Assembly (NCBI RefSeq): GCF_030867145.1
Contig: NC_134436.1
Location: 4,092,001 to 4,156,000 of the forward strand
DNA: 64,000 nt
From: Opisthocomus hoazin
Lineage: Eukaryota; Chordata; Aves; Opisthocomiformes; Opisthocomidae
Direction of reading: 5' to 3'
The position numbers were made by a program, and so were the translations under genes. Under the pieces are notes generated by a model. The model searched no databases. It saw only the letters and a list, made by a program, of their open reading frames with translations, and was not told the DNA's origin. This document shows positions 43,018 through 54,149 of the stretch, one piece after another. The first letter of the stretch is position 1, and each line of letters begins with the position of its first letter.

Positions 43018-44827
43018 GTGAGTGGCCGTCCCTTTCTGGCCTCTGGCCCCTTCCCCCGACGCCCGTTGGTGCTTGTGGCCGTTGTGCCCCGGCCGTGGTC
43101 AGGCGCTGTTGGTAGCCGGGCTGAGCCCCCGTGTCCTGGTGGGTGTGCGGGTGTCTTGGCGGGTGCTTTATGGGCCCTTCTCACCTTGCTTGGCGTCCTT
43201 GCCGGAGCACCGCGGCTCCTGCTTTGAGGGAAAAGTAAAGGTAGTGCCACACCCTGCAGCTGTTCCCGTTTGCAGCTGAGGGTTGCTGTTCTGGGTATGA
43301 GTTCTCCCGTCAAATAAAATCACTGCTGGTTTTAATGAGAGATGCCCAGGTAGGGGTGTCTTGGCGAGTGCTTCAGGATGTTCATGGGCCCTTTGCACCT
43401 GGCTTTACATCCTTGCCGGAGCGGCTCCTGCTTTATGGGAAAAATGAGGGAAAAGCAGTAGTTACCATCCGCAGCTGAGGGTTGCTGTTGTGGGCATGAG
43501 TTGTTCTCCTGTCAAATATAATCACTGCTGATTGTGACGATAGATGCCCCGGCATCAGCTTTTGAGATGCTCCAGCTTGCTGGTGTGTAGCATTTCCATC
43601 CGAGCTTGCTGAAGGAGTGCAAGACAGTCAGGCTGTGGTGGTGACAGTCCCCCAGGCACTATTTACAGCCTTTATTACCTTTGCTGAGCATGCTGGTATT
43701 AGGTATGGTTTCTTATCAAAAAGCCGTCCTCTTTGAATCTCCTTTGCAAAAGATCTGATGCCAGTTGACAACCGGGGCTGCAAGGTTTTCTCTACCCGTG
43801 GAGAGAAAAATTGTCTGGTTGCACCACCATGAGTCATTAAAAAAGTAGGGAAGACTTTGTGGACTTTTGCTATGTTTGTTTTTTTTTTTTTGCAAGTATG
43901 TTGTTACTCTACCTAGTAGCACAAAGTGTTCATGGAGAGGAGTGTGAGTCAAGGTAAGTGTTAGAAATGGGAATTGTCTTGTTCTTTTTCTTTTCCTGCT
44001 CCCCGTTTTGGCCAGTTTTTGGACTTGTGTTGTTGGCCAGAGAAGTGGTTTGAAATACACTGGCCTGTTTTGGTGGGAAATTTCAGGATTTGTATCAGCA
44101 GCCACATCATTTCAAAGCCTCAAAGCCCTAGAAATCTTGTTTTCTGAAAAGAATAACCAACCAACCAAACAAAGAAAACCCCAGACAATAAAGAACTGCC
44201 CCTTCCCAACAAAATTCGATCTCAAATTCTCCTACACAGTCGATATCATATGTTGCCATGGTGTGCTCCTCAACATTTTGTTTTTTCTGTGAGAGCATGA
44301 AATCAATGCCATTGCTGTTTAGAGCTGGTGTGACATCAGCTGCAGAAAGAATATTGCTCCCAGGTCTGCCACATGTCCATGTGAGGTAGCTGAAGCATAG
44401 CCAAACATGGAGGGTCAGCATCCAGACAGCCTGTATGTGATAGCTCTGTGTGTTTTTTATGGTGCTCTCATTGAAGGGCAGGGTGAGGAAAAGTGAGACT
44501 GAGCCTTAAGATGAGAAAGCAAGCTATGACACGTTGCAGAAGTGAATGTTGCAGTAGCACTGAGTAGGGCTTCGGCATCTCCTGATATGAAAACATGAGG
44601 CAGGATGGGAACAGTTTGTTCCTTCCGAAGATCCATTCCCACGCTGCTGGGTGGTGGGTTTGGAGGCCTTCCTGATAGTGACATGGCACTGATATGCCCA
44701 CAGTGTTTTCTAAGCTCCTGAGACTCTCCGAGCAGGGTCAGTAGGTTCTGCTGCTGCCTGCCTCATGTAGGGAACGTGTTGGAAAAGAGGGGGTGAGATG
44801 CAGACTGCTGAGTACTGTCTGATGAAC
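42397..44827. repeat. identity block shared with exon 4 region, left copy
   Basis: This 2431 bp block covers the last 621 bases of exon 3 and 1.8 kb of flank. It recurs at 55998-58428 (offset 13601) and I found no difference in the stretches compared, including a 13-T run. The bounding differences are TAT/TAC at 42396/55997 and C/T at 44828/58429. Confidence 0.88.
43018..43560 (+). repeat. intron start after exon 3 with tandemly doubled flank
   Basis: Begins GTGAGTGGCC. The exon frame is open past the donor to a stop ending at 43227 (69 residues), and AATAAA is at 43313. The segment starting GTGTCTTGGCG occurs twice in tandem, at about 43150-43355 and 43356-43560, each with TCCTTGCCGGAGC, a GGAAAAA-type run and CTGAGGGTTGCTGTT. 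Exon 2 has only one copy of this segment. Confidence 0.75.
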
Positions 44828-44969
44828 CTTTTCCCTGCTGTGTTGGGAAGGGTGTTGTGGGAGGGTAGCACTTCAATGTGCTGCCCTCATGTAGGGGTGG
44901 GCATGCATAGTAGCGATGAGAGGTGCCACCACCCCTCTCATCACCTGTCGTCAGCTGTCATCACCTCTC
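43561..44969. repeat. spacer modules after exon 3
   Basis: No gene. It resembles 27890-28950 (post-exon flank, GTCCTCTTTGAATCTCCTTTG, CAAGGTAAGTGTTAGAAATG, AGAGCTGGTGTGACATCAGC, TCTCCTGATATGAAAACATG). A short tandem repeat of CTCATCACCTGTCGTCAG type (44936-44969) borders the next CR1. Confidence 0.8.
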
Positions 44970-45595
44970 AGGAATAAACAAGAGGAGCTAGAAGCTTTGA
45001 CCCAGTTTCAGAGCTACAACACCATTGGCATAAGTAAAATCTGCTGAGAGGAGTTCAGTGAGAAGTGTGCTGTGATGGACGGTTGTAGGCTGTTGTAGAA
45101 TGATAGGCAGGGCAGAGGAGGCAGGTGGGTGGTGCTGTATATGAGGGTGAGGCTGGATTGTGTGGCACTCTCAGCTGGCAACAATACGGTTGGGATGCTC
45201 TGGGTAAGGCTTAAGGGAAAAACAAGTAAAGCAGATGTTGCTGTGGGAGTCAACTATCAACCACCCAGCCAGGATGACCACACTGAGGAGTTATTCTACA
45301 AAGAATCAAGGGATGTCTCTAGATCAGCTGCCCTTGTGCTTACAGGTGGTTACAACTTCCCAGATGTCAGCTGGGAATATCATACAGCAGACAGAAACAG
45401 GTCCAGGAAATTCCTGGAGCACGTTGAAGAGAACTTCTTGGTGTAGTTACTAAGGGAGCTGACTAGGAAAGGTGCCCTCCTAGATTTGTTGATTGTAAAC
45501 AGAGAGGGACCGGTGGGCGAAGTGGTGATGTCTGTTTTGGTCACTGTGACCAAGAAGTAATGAAGTTTCAAGTTGTTGTCAGTAAGAGAAAAACT
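44970..45595 (+). mobile_element. CR1 LINE fragment, endonuclease part, second copy
   Basis: Paralogue of 15888-16520, cut at the same point (AAAAACT before GTTCTCTGAAAC). It encodes LWVRLKGKTSKADVAVGVNY and SAALVLTGGYNFPDVSWEYH. The two copies differ far more than those in the left duplication block, so this pair is older. Confidence 0.9.
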
Positions 45596-48500
45596 GTTCT
45601 CTGAAACTGAAAGACAGTCCCCCTGGCAGTACACACTGCCTTTCTTACCTTTGCTGACTGTGCTTTTGTCAGATTTGGTTTCTTGTTGTCCTCTGCAAGA
45701 CACATGATGCATAGTGACAGTTGTGTTCTCTCCCTGTGTTGTATTTTTGTGATTTTTATTTGCTGACCAGTGTCAATATGAAAGCAGGGAAGGCTATACA
45801 GCCACCTTTCCCCCCCCCCCCCCCGAGTATCTTGTAACTGTACTGAGTGGTATAAAGCATTCACGAAGAGCAGTGTCATGCAAGGTAGGTGCTGGAAATG
45901 GAATTTTTTGTGTTCTTTCACACCCTGTCTCCCAGGCTGTGGACTTGCATTCCTGGCCAGAAAAGTGGTGTGAGTTATGCTGGCCTGTTGTGACATTCTT
46001 TGAATATTTTCATCAGCAGCCACACCCTTACAAATCGCCTGGAAATCCTCTTATTGGAAGAAAAAAAGCAAAACCCCAAAAAGAACCCAGTACCAAATTC
46101 TTCTGCATAGTAGATGTCATCAGTGACAGTGTTTGGTTCGATCACATTTGTGTTGCTCTCTCACAGCATGAATTCAGTGCCTGCTGCCTTTAGAGTTGTC
46201 CTGACAGCACCTCTATAAATAGCATTCCTCCCAGGTGTGCAACAGCTGAGATTGCTGAATCTCCAGGAGACTGTGAGGTGAATGTCTCAGTGGCAGTGGG
46301 GCACTGAGTATGGCCTGATGATTTCCTGATGTGAAGGGTGGCACTGGGCAGTGGGAAGACTCCTACGAGGGAACCTGAAATCCTAGGGAGGACCATGGCC
46401 CATGTCTTCAGAGTCAGAGATGATGTGCTTGTGTTGAGAATGCATGTCCCCAAGTGGGGAGTGAAGGATGCCTAGAGGAAAGGATAAGGCCGTATGGGTG
46501 CGGAGTGTTTGTCCCCAGGATCCTTTGCCATGTTCCCAAGAGTCCGGAGTTGGAGGCCTTCCTGATCTTGAGACAGTCACATGGTATAGAGATGCCCGCA
46601 ATATCTTTTGAGGTTGCGAAGATCTCCCACCAGAGACAGTCCTTTGTGCTGCTGCCTGATCAATGTTGGAAATGTGTTGGTAAGAGTGGGTGAGATGCAG
46701 ACTGCTGCATGTTTTCTGATGAACGTTTTTGCTGCTGGTTTTGCAAAGGTGTTGTTGGAGGATAGCAATTGAATGTGCTGTCCTTGTGTAGTGGTGGGCA
46801 TGTATAGCAGCTTCCACAGCCATTGGTGTTGCCCTGATGGAAAAATCTGATCAGATTTGTAAGGACACGTGAGGGGGTGGGAGTAATCTACTGCAGGTGG
46901 CTGCAGTTAGAGGTAATATGTCATCTTGTCATTATTAACTTCTACAGACATGTAGACCTACATACCAAACACTGCACAGCTGTTGTTTTCTATTGTAGAT
47001 ATTCTCCCACCCAGTTGATATCGAGCAGGGTTTAGAGCTGCAGCGTGCTGTTTTGGTGGAGTGGTGTCTGAGTATTGTGGCAGTGTTCCTGCAAGTGGCA
47101 CTGCGTAGGGCCTAGATTTGTGTCACAGGGAGGGCGACCTTGAGTGGAGGACAGTCATGCCTGATTGAAATGGAGATGCTGGGTAGAACACGGCTTGTGT
47201 CCTTCTCCTCGCACACATTGCTGCTTGCCTGGGATCCTTGCATGACCTCCAGAAGTTCTGTATATCTTAGGGCGCTGATGTTCTTTGTGGTATTACTGCT
47301 TGTGATGACATCTGGCACGTATGCCTTGAACCTCTTGTTTTTGATGTGCAATGTTGTTGCTGAAAGAGAAGCTTTCCAAATTTGGATGAGATTTGGCCAG
47401 CCCTCTCTGAAGCTCTCGTTGGTTACCTCTCTGCTCTTAGTCTTGCCAGGAGGGGAGGAAGTGGTCTCCCTGTTCAAGATTTTGTGAAAACTTGCATTTC
47501 AACAGAGCGGAATAGGATCCTTTGGTTTTCTTCTCTGAGGAAAATCTCCCACCCTCTTGTTTGTTTTTTTCTGTCCCATTGGTAATGTGTTGGTAACAGT
47601 GGATGAGACGCAGAGTGCTGAATTTTGTCAGCTGTCAGGTGGCAGATGTTTGGGCAATTTTGCATCAGTGGGGGGAGAGGTGTCTTTTCCGGTCTCCTGA
47701 GCTAGGTTTCACATTGAGAGAATGTCCTCAGCTTTCAGGCCTCCTTCCTGCTTCCCCTGTGAGAGAAGTGTAAGGTGCACCGTGCACGGTCCATTTATTG
47801 CAGAACATGTGACATTTTTTTCCTGTCCAGCTTCTTCAGAAACGTTGATAATGTTATAGAATCATAGAATCATGGAGGTTGGAAAAAACCTCTAGGATCA
47901 TCAAGTCTAAAATGTCAAGGGAAAATATCCTTGAAAACCACATCTCCTGTGCTGAAAATATTTCTTATTCTGAAGAAGCAGCCATTGATTCTGCAGTTAA
48001 GTCACTCATTCCTGAAGAAGGTACGTTCTGAGAGCCAGAGATGCTTTTGTTCCTCTTCGGTTGTGACATCTTCATGATGAATCAACCAAATGTTGCCAGG
48101 GTTGTAATGCCTGTAGGCTTGGAGCAGCAAAGCACCACTGCCTGCTCTTGTTCCTTTCCCGCTTCTTCCAGGCACAGCGCGAGCAGGCGGCAGCAAGGTT
48201 GGATGCAGGAGGGACCCTAATGCCTTTTATTGAGTGGATGTGTTGGGCATTGAGGAGATGTTGTCAGTGAAAATATTGTTGTGTTTCATTGGTGGCTTTT
48301 GTTTGGCTGTGTGGTGCATGGGTAATGGTAATGAAGGAGAGGTATTCCATGGGGGCTGTGGTATTGTCATGCGTGGGTGTGGTGCGTTTGGACTGTTTGG
48401 AGCCTGTTTGCACAGATGTCAAAGCACCTGGGGCTTGGGCGTGTGTTTCCAAGGATGGTGGATTCTGTTCTGGTGCAGCAGAGTTGACATTTGATTGCCT

Positions 48501-49547
48501 TGGTCTGTTATTTGGTGGGTCCTGGAGAGGAGTGGAGGCTGAAGAATGTGGTCTTCTTGTGGAAGGGATGGGAAGCTGCAGGAGCAGTCTCTCTGTCTTT
48601 TATAAACTGGAGGAAAGCTGTAAGGTTGTTACTCGCTTGGAGGGATGGAAGGGGTCAGAGAAGGGGAGTGAGAACTCTTAGCAAAGGGCATGTCTCTGCT
48701 TGATGTCGAGTGTGATGTAGTCATTTAGAAAAAATGTTGGTAAAGGAGAAAAAATGGCTTGTACTCCTAGCCAGAGAAGTAGCGTGATGTGCACTGGTGC
48801 GTTTTTGAGTTCTTTCAATGTTTGCATCAGCAGGCACAACTGTACAAAAGACTCAGAAATCCTCAGTATGATTCAGAAAGAAACAAATAAAACCCCAAAC
48901 CCATATCAAGTTTTCCAACATTGTAGATATCGTCTAGCTGTACTCATCAAAATGTGGGTTGTTATCTCATAAAATGAAATCAATGCCATTGCCATTAGAG
49001 CTGTCCTAGCATCACGTTTAGAAAGACTATTGCTCCCCAGGGTGTAACATTTCCATCTGAGAGAGCTGAAGCATTGGCAGACATGAAGGCTGAGCTGCAG
49101 AGACTGTGCTGGACACTGTGCATATGTACATACGTACCGTCTGTGTGTTTTCTTATGGTGCTGTCTTTGCTGGGAAGGGACTGCAAAAGCTGGGTTGATC
49201 TGTGAGGTGGGAAAGCATGGCATGTTGCTGGAGATGAATGTGTCAGTGTCACTGAGTAGGGCTTGGCTGTTTCCTGATATGAGAGGTGAACTTGAGCAGT
49301 GGGATGACTTGTCTGAGGTAAGCAAAAATCCTTGGGAAGACCATGGGCTATGTCATAAGAAGGCAGGAATGGGAGATGATGTGCTCGTCTTGAGACACGC
49401 CAATGTTTGAGGAACGGTGTGGTGGGAGGGTAGCACTTCAATGAGCTGTCCTCATGTAGTGGTGGGCATGCACAGTAACGATGAGAGGTGCTGCAACCCC
49501 CTCTCATCACCTCTCCTGACCTGTCCTCAGCTCTCATCACCTCTCAG
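45596..49547. repeat. spacer modules between exons 3 and 4
   Basis: No gene in about 4 kb. Same module order as 16521-20479, at noticeably lower similarity than the left duplication. A run of about 15 C lies near 45809-45823. A short CR1-like tail with two CATAGAAT-type units lies at about 47852-47920. The pyrimidine tract with CTTCCAG before GCACAGC is at about 48150-48177. Confidence 0.8.
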
Positions 49548-52253
49548 GAATAAACAAGAGGAGCTAGAAGCTTTGACCCAGTTTCATAGCTACAACACCA
49601 TTGGCATAAGCGTAATCTTGTTAAAGGAGTCCAGTGAGAAGTGTGCTGTGATGGACGGTTGTAGGCTCTTGTAGAGGGACAGGCAAGGCTGATGAGGCAG
49701 GTGGGTGGTGCTGTATATGAGGGTGGGGTTGGATTGTGTGGCACTCAGCTGGCGACAATATGGTTGTGACCCTCTGGATAAGGATTAAGGGAAAAGCAAA
49801 TAAAGCAGATGTTGTGGGAGTCAACTATCAACCACCCAGCCAGGATGACCACACTGAGGAGTTATTCTACAAAGAATCAAGGGATGCCTCTAGATCAGCT
49901 GTCCTTTTACTTACAGGTGGTTACAACTTCCCAGATGTCAGCTGGGAATATCATACAGCAGACAGAAACAGGTCCAGGAAATTCCTGGAGCACGTTGAAG
50001 AGAACTTCTTGGTGTAGTTACTAAGGGAGCTGACTAGGAAAGGTGTCCTCCTGGATTTGTTGTTTGTAAACAGAGGGACCCATGGGCAAAGTGTTGATAT
50101 CTGTTTTGGTCACAGAGACTATCAAGTAGTGAAGTTTTAGATCATTGTCACCAAGAGAGAAACTCCAGCAACACTTTGACTGTGGGTATGGGGAGAGTAG
50201 ACTTTGGGCTGCTGAAGGATCTAGTTAGTCAGATCCCCTGGGAATCTGTTTTTGAAGGTATTGAGGTCCGTGAATGCTGGTCACTTTTTAAGAGCCATTT
50301 CTGAAGAGTGCAGAAGCCGGCAATTCCAAAGCGTCGGAAGTCAAGCAAACGGGGCAGAGGCCGGCTTGGCTGAGCAGGGATCATCTAGAACTTAGTCGGA
50401 AAAGAAAAGCGTACAGACATTGAAAGCAAGGATAGGTGACACAGAAAGACCACAGAGATGCTGTTTGCTGCTGTAGGGAGCAAAATTCATGTGGCCAAAG
50501 CTTGATTAGAGTTCAAGCTGGCCAGCCCTGTGCAGGAGAACAAAGCCAGCTTTTTAATATATGTTAACAGCAGAAGGAGCATCAGAGATAACATCAGTCT
50601 GTTACTGGATGAGGTTGGCCACCTTGCTAATAGGGGCATAGACAAAGCAAGGATGTTTAATGCCTTCTTCACCTCTGTCTTTAACACTAAGGATTGGCCC
50701 TGGGACCCCTGGAGCCCTGTACTGGAAGACCGTGACTGGGGGAATGATAATCTCCCAGCCAACTCTGAACTTGTTTGAGACTTGCTGCTCCAGCTGGAGG
50801 CACAGCAGTGTATGGAGCCCCAATGAGATTCACAGAATCACAGAATAGTAGTGGTTGGAAGGGACGTCTGTGGGTCATCTAGTTCAACCCTCCTGCCGAA
50901 GCAGAGTCACCTACAGCAAGCTGCACAGGACCTTGTCCAGGTGGGTCTTGAATATCTCCAGAGAAGGAGACTCCACAACCTCCCTGGGCAGCCTGTTCCA
51001 GAGCTCCGTCACCCTCAGAGGGAAGAAGTTCTTCCTTATGTTCAGATGGAACTTCCTGTGCCTCAGTTTGTGCCCATTGCCCCTTGTCCTGTCACTGGGT
51101 ACCACTGAAAAGAGCTTGGCCCCATCCTCCTGACACCCACCCTTCAGATATTTATAAGCATTTATTAGGTCCATTCACCGCAGTGTGCTGAAAGAGCTGG
51201 CTGATATTATTTTGGGACTTCTCACTGTTACTTTTTTATGATCTTGGGAGTCTGGAGAGGTCCCAGTCAACTGGGAGCTGGCAAATATTGTTCCAATTTT
51301 CAAGAAGTGTAAAAAGGAAGACGCTGTTAATTACAGGCCTGTGAGTCTCACTTCCGTGCCTGGTAAGACAGTGGGGAAGTTAATTCTGGGAGTTATTGCA
51401 AAACACTGCAGAGGCACTGCAGTCATTGGCCATAGCCAGCACGGGTTAATGATGGGAATGTCCTGCTTGACTAACTTAATTTCCTTTAATGATGAGGTCA
51501 CACATCTAGTTAAGCAAGGGAAGCCAGTCTCTCACAGTATCCTTCTGGATTAAATGTCCAGCACACAGCTAGATGAGTCCATAACCTGTTGCACAAGCAA
51601 CTGGCTGAAAGGTTGGTCTCAAAGAGGTGTGGTATATGGGGTTACGTCAGGTTGGCAGCCGGACACCAGTGGGGTTCTGCAAGGCTCCATTTTAGGGACA
51701 GTACTCTTTAATGTTTTTAGAAATGATCTGGAGGTAGGAGTTGAATGTCCATTAAGTTTGCCAATGATACTAAATTTGGAGGAGCTGTGGACTCCAAAGA
51801 GCTGGATATACTAGAAAGATGGGCGATCACCAACCGTATGAAATTTAACGTGAAGAAATACTGGATTCTGCACCTGAGACAGGGTAATGCTGGTTATACA
51901 CACAAATTGGGGCATGAGAGGCTGGAGAGCAGCACTGCAGAAAGAGATCTTGGAGTTTGGGTTGATGGCAAGTTGAACAGGAGTCAGCAGTGTGCCCTGG
52001 CAGCCAAAAGGGCCAATCGCGTTCTGGGGTGCATCAAGCACAGCATTGCTAGCCGGTCAATGGAAGTGACTGTCCCACTCTACACGACACCGGTGTGGCC
52101 CTACGTCGAGGATTGTGTGCAGTATTGGGCGCATCTGTGTAAGAAGGACATCAGACTATTAGAAAGTGTCCAGAGCATGGTGACCAAGATGGTGATAGGT
52201 CTCGAGGGCAAGATTTACGAGGAATGGCTGAGGTCACTTGGTTTGCTCAGCTG
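49548..52253 (+). mobile_element. CR1 LINE with endonuclease and reverse transcriptase, second copy
   Basis: Paralogue of 20480-23194: endonuclease part 49736-50015, linker DKARMFNAFFTSVFNTKDWP, RT segments VSLTSVPGKTVGKLILGVIA and [26 protein letters not shown] in place of the active-site FADD, and the C-terminal end LRSLGLLS. Broken by several stops and frame changes. It carries the same nested CR1 tail and the same truncation against a 5S rRNA fragment. Confidence 0.92.
50833..51172 (-). mobile_element. nested CR1 3' fragment, second copy
   Basis: Same insertion as at 21764, flanked by perfect ATTCA copies (50828-50832 and 51173-51177). It has two CACAGAAT terminal units where the first copy has three, a replication-slippage difference after duplication. 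Confidence 0.93.
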
Positions 52254-52264
52254 AGAGAGCAGGG

Positions 52265-52337
52265 AAAGGCTACAGCACCTGGTATTCCCAGGCAGTCTCC
52301 CATCCAAGTACTAACAGGGCCCAACCCTACTGATCTT
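52265..52337 (-). rRNA. 5S rRNA pseudogene fragment, second copy
   Basis: Minus-strand 3' part of 5S rRNA (on + strand AAAGGCTACAGCACCTGGTA through CAAGTACTAACAGGGCCCAA). The inner end is more decayed than in the first copy (CCTACTGATCTT against CCTGCTTAGCTT). Not functional. Confidence 0.85.
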
Positions 52338-52601
52338 GTTAAACTGTCTTTATCTCAACCCATGAGTTTTACTTTTTGTTAATTTCCGATCCCTATCATT
52401 ATCCATTATTATCTTTTTATTATCAATATTAGTAGTATGAGTACTAGTAGTATCTGTAATTTCCTTTGTTGTCTTATTAAATTCTGTTTATCGCAATGGA
52501 GAAGTTTTACTTTTGTCCTCATTCCACTGCGGGGGGAAGGGGAGGGATGAGCAAGTGTCTGTCTAGTGCTTAGTTGACAGCTGCTGGGTTAAACTATGAC
52601 A
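52338..52601 (+). mobile_element. fossil avian LTR fragment (ERVL-like), second copy
   Basis: Duplicate of 23280-23543, again next to the 5S fragment. Solo or partial LTR, no internal genes, old and broken. Confidence 0.6.
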
Positions 52602-53125
52602 AAAGTGCAGGTGAAAATGAGGTCAGAAGAACAGCTCTTCATACAAGTACATAAAGAGTGCCTGGGATCTGTGGTTGCTCCATGATTTTTCAGCCTTCTT
52701 AGAGGATTGACATTCTCAGCTGTGGTGGGTTGGAGTTGCTGAAGGAAAGACACCTCTACTTGGTTTGGACTCTTTGGAGCCTGTTTTATTGGACATCCGA
52801 GTACCTGGGGCTCGGGCTTGTGTTTCAGAGGGTGGCGGATTGTGTTGCAATGTAGCAGAGATGTTCTTTACTGTATGATTGCCTTGGTCTGTTATTTGGT
52901 GGGTCCTTGAGAGGAGTGGAGGCTGAAGAGTGTGGTCTTTTTCAAGAACGGAAGAGGAGGTGAAGAAGCAGTCTCTCTGTCTTGCACAGACCAGAGGAAA
53001 GCAGGAAGGCTATTCCCTGTCTAGATGGATAGAAGGCAGAAGGGAAGATGAATGAGCGCTCTTGCACAAGGGCCTGTCTGTGCTTCATGTCAAGCGTGGT
53101 GTAGACGTGTAGGAAACACTTTGGT
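52602..53125. repeat. spacer module before the purine tract of exon 4
   Basis: Counterpart of 23544-24066 (GTGCAGGTGAAAATGAGGTC, GAGTACCTGGGGCTCGGG). No gene seen. Confidence 0.8.
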
Positions 53126-53412
53126 AAAGGGCAAAAACAAGAGAAAGGGACAAGGATGGATGCAGAAGAGAAAGTGAAGGCAAGGAGAAGGCAGGGCAGG
53201 GCCAAAGAAAAAGAAGAGAAGAAAAAGAAGAAGGAAAGAGGACAAAAGATGAAAGAAGGAGAAAGGAAGAGATGAAAGTAAGAACACAGAGAAAAAATGA
53301 GAAAGGAAGACGGGAATAAAAAGCAGAAGGAATGAAAGAAAAAGGCAGACAGGAAATAAAGACTATATGGAAGGAAAAGGGAACTGAAAAAGGAAGGAAA
53401 GAAGGAATTGCC
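53126..53412 (+). repeat. purine-rich tract 1 upstream of exon 4
   Basis: G/A-rich + strand, most similar to the tract upstream of exon 2. Confidence 0.85.
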
Positions 53413-53578
53413 AGAAAGCAACAACGTTATTTCTAAACGCTAAACGAATTTGATCCCTCACACGCTCTCCCGTGGTCAGAGGACCGCGCTGATTGCCCGT
53501 CATTAGCGCTGATGGCTCCGACTTTGATGGTCGCCGCCGCGGCGCTGGAGGCGACTGGGGAGCTGCCAGCGGGAGTAA
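53413..53578. promoter_or_regulatory. conserved block between purine tracts, exon 4 copy
   Basis: Core CATTAGCGCTGATGGCTCCG and ACTTTGATGG with AGCTGCCAGCGGGA. The left part is of the exon 2 type (ATTTCTAAACGCTAAACG), so the minus-strand donor is absent while the pyrimidine tract and CAG are present. Confidence 0.45.
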
Positions 53579-53895
53579 AGAGGAGGATCGAAAGAAAAGG
53601 GAAAGGGGCGTTAACAGATAAGGCACTGCAGCGAAAGAACCAAAAGGACAAGGAAGACAAGAAGAAGACGAAACAGCAAAAAGAGAAGGAGGAAAAAGAA
53701 GAAAGGAGAAAGAGAAGAAAAAGGCTAGAAAGAGAAAGGAAAAGAAAAAAATGCAAAACAGAACTGAAGAAAGAAAGACTAAAGAGGAAAGTGAGAAGAA
53801 GAAAGAGGACGAAGGAATGTGGGCAGGCAAAGAGCAAGCACCAAGGCAGAATAAAGAAGAAAAAGAAAGAGGAGAAGCGAAGGCAGAGGCGAGCG
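53579..53895 (+). repeat. purine-rich tract 2 upstream of exon 4
   Basis: G/A-rich + strand (AGGAAGACAAGAAGAAGACG, GAGAAGGAGGAAAAAGAAG). A long Lys/Glu-rich frame through it is a composition effect. Confidence 0.8.
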
Positions 53896-54149
53896 AGGAG
53901 GCGAGGAGCGCGGGGCCGGGTCGCGGGCGAGCGCGGGGAGCGTGAGAGGCGTCGGAGCAGCACACGGTGTCGCTGCAGGCTCAGAAACGGCGGCGGAGCG
54001 GAGAGGCGGCCCCGCCCCGGTGCGGCGGAGAGCCCGGCTGTGAGCGCGGGGGGGCGGCGCGGGGCGGGCAGGAGAACCGGTGCGTCCGGGCGGCGGCGGC
54101 GGCGGCGGGGAGCCGTGCGGGGCCCGTGCGGGTGTCGGCGGCAGCGACG
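53896..54149 (+). promoter_or_regulatory. promoter and 5' UTR of PCDHA variable exon 4
   Basis: CpG-rich. Candidate CSE at 53954-53981 with CGCT at 53971-53974, 179 bp before the ATG. The context just before the ATG differs from the others (GGCAGCGACG). Confidence 0.6.
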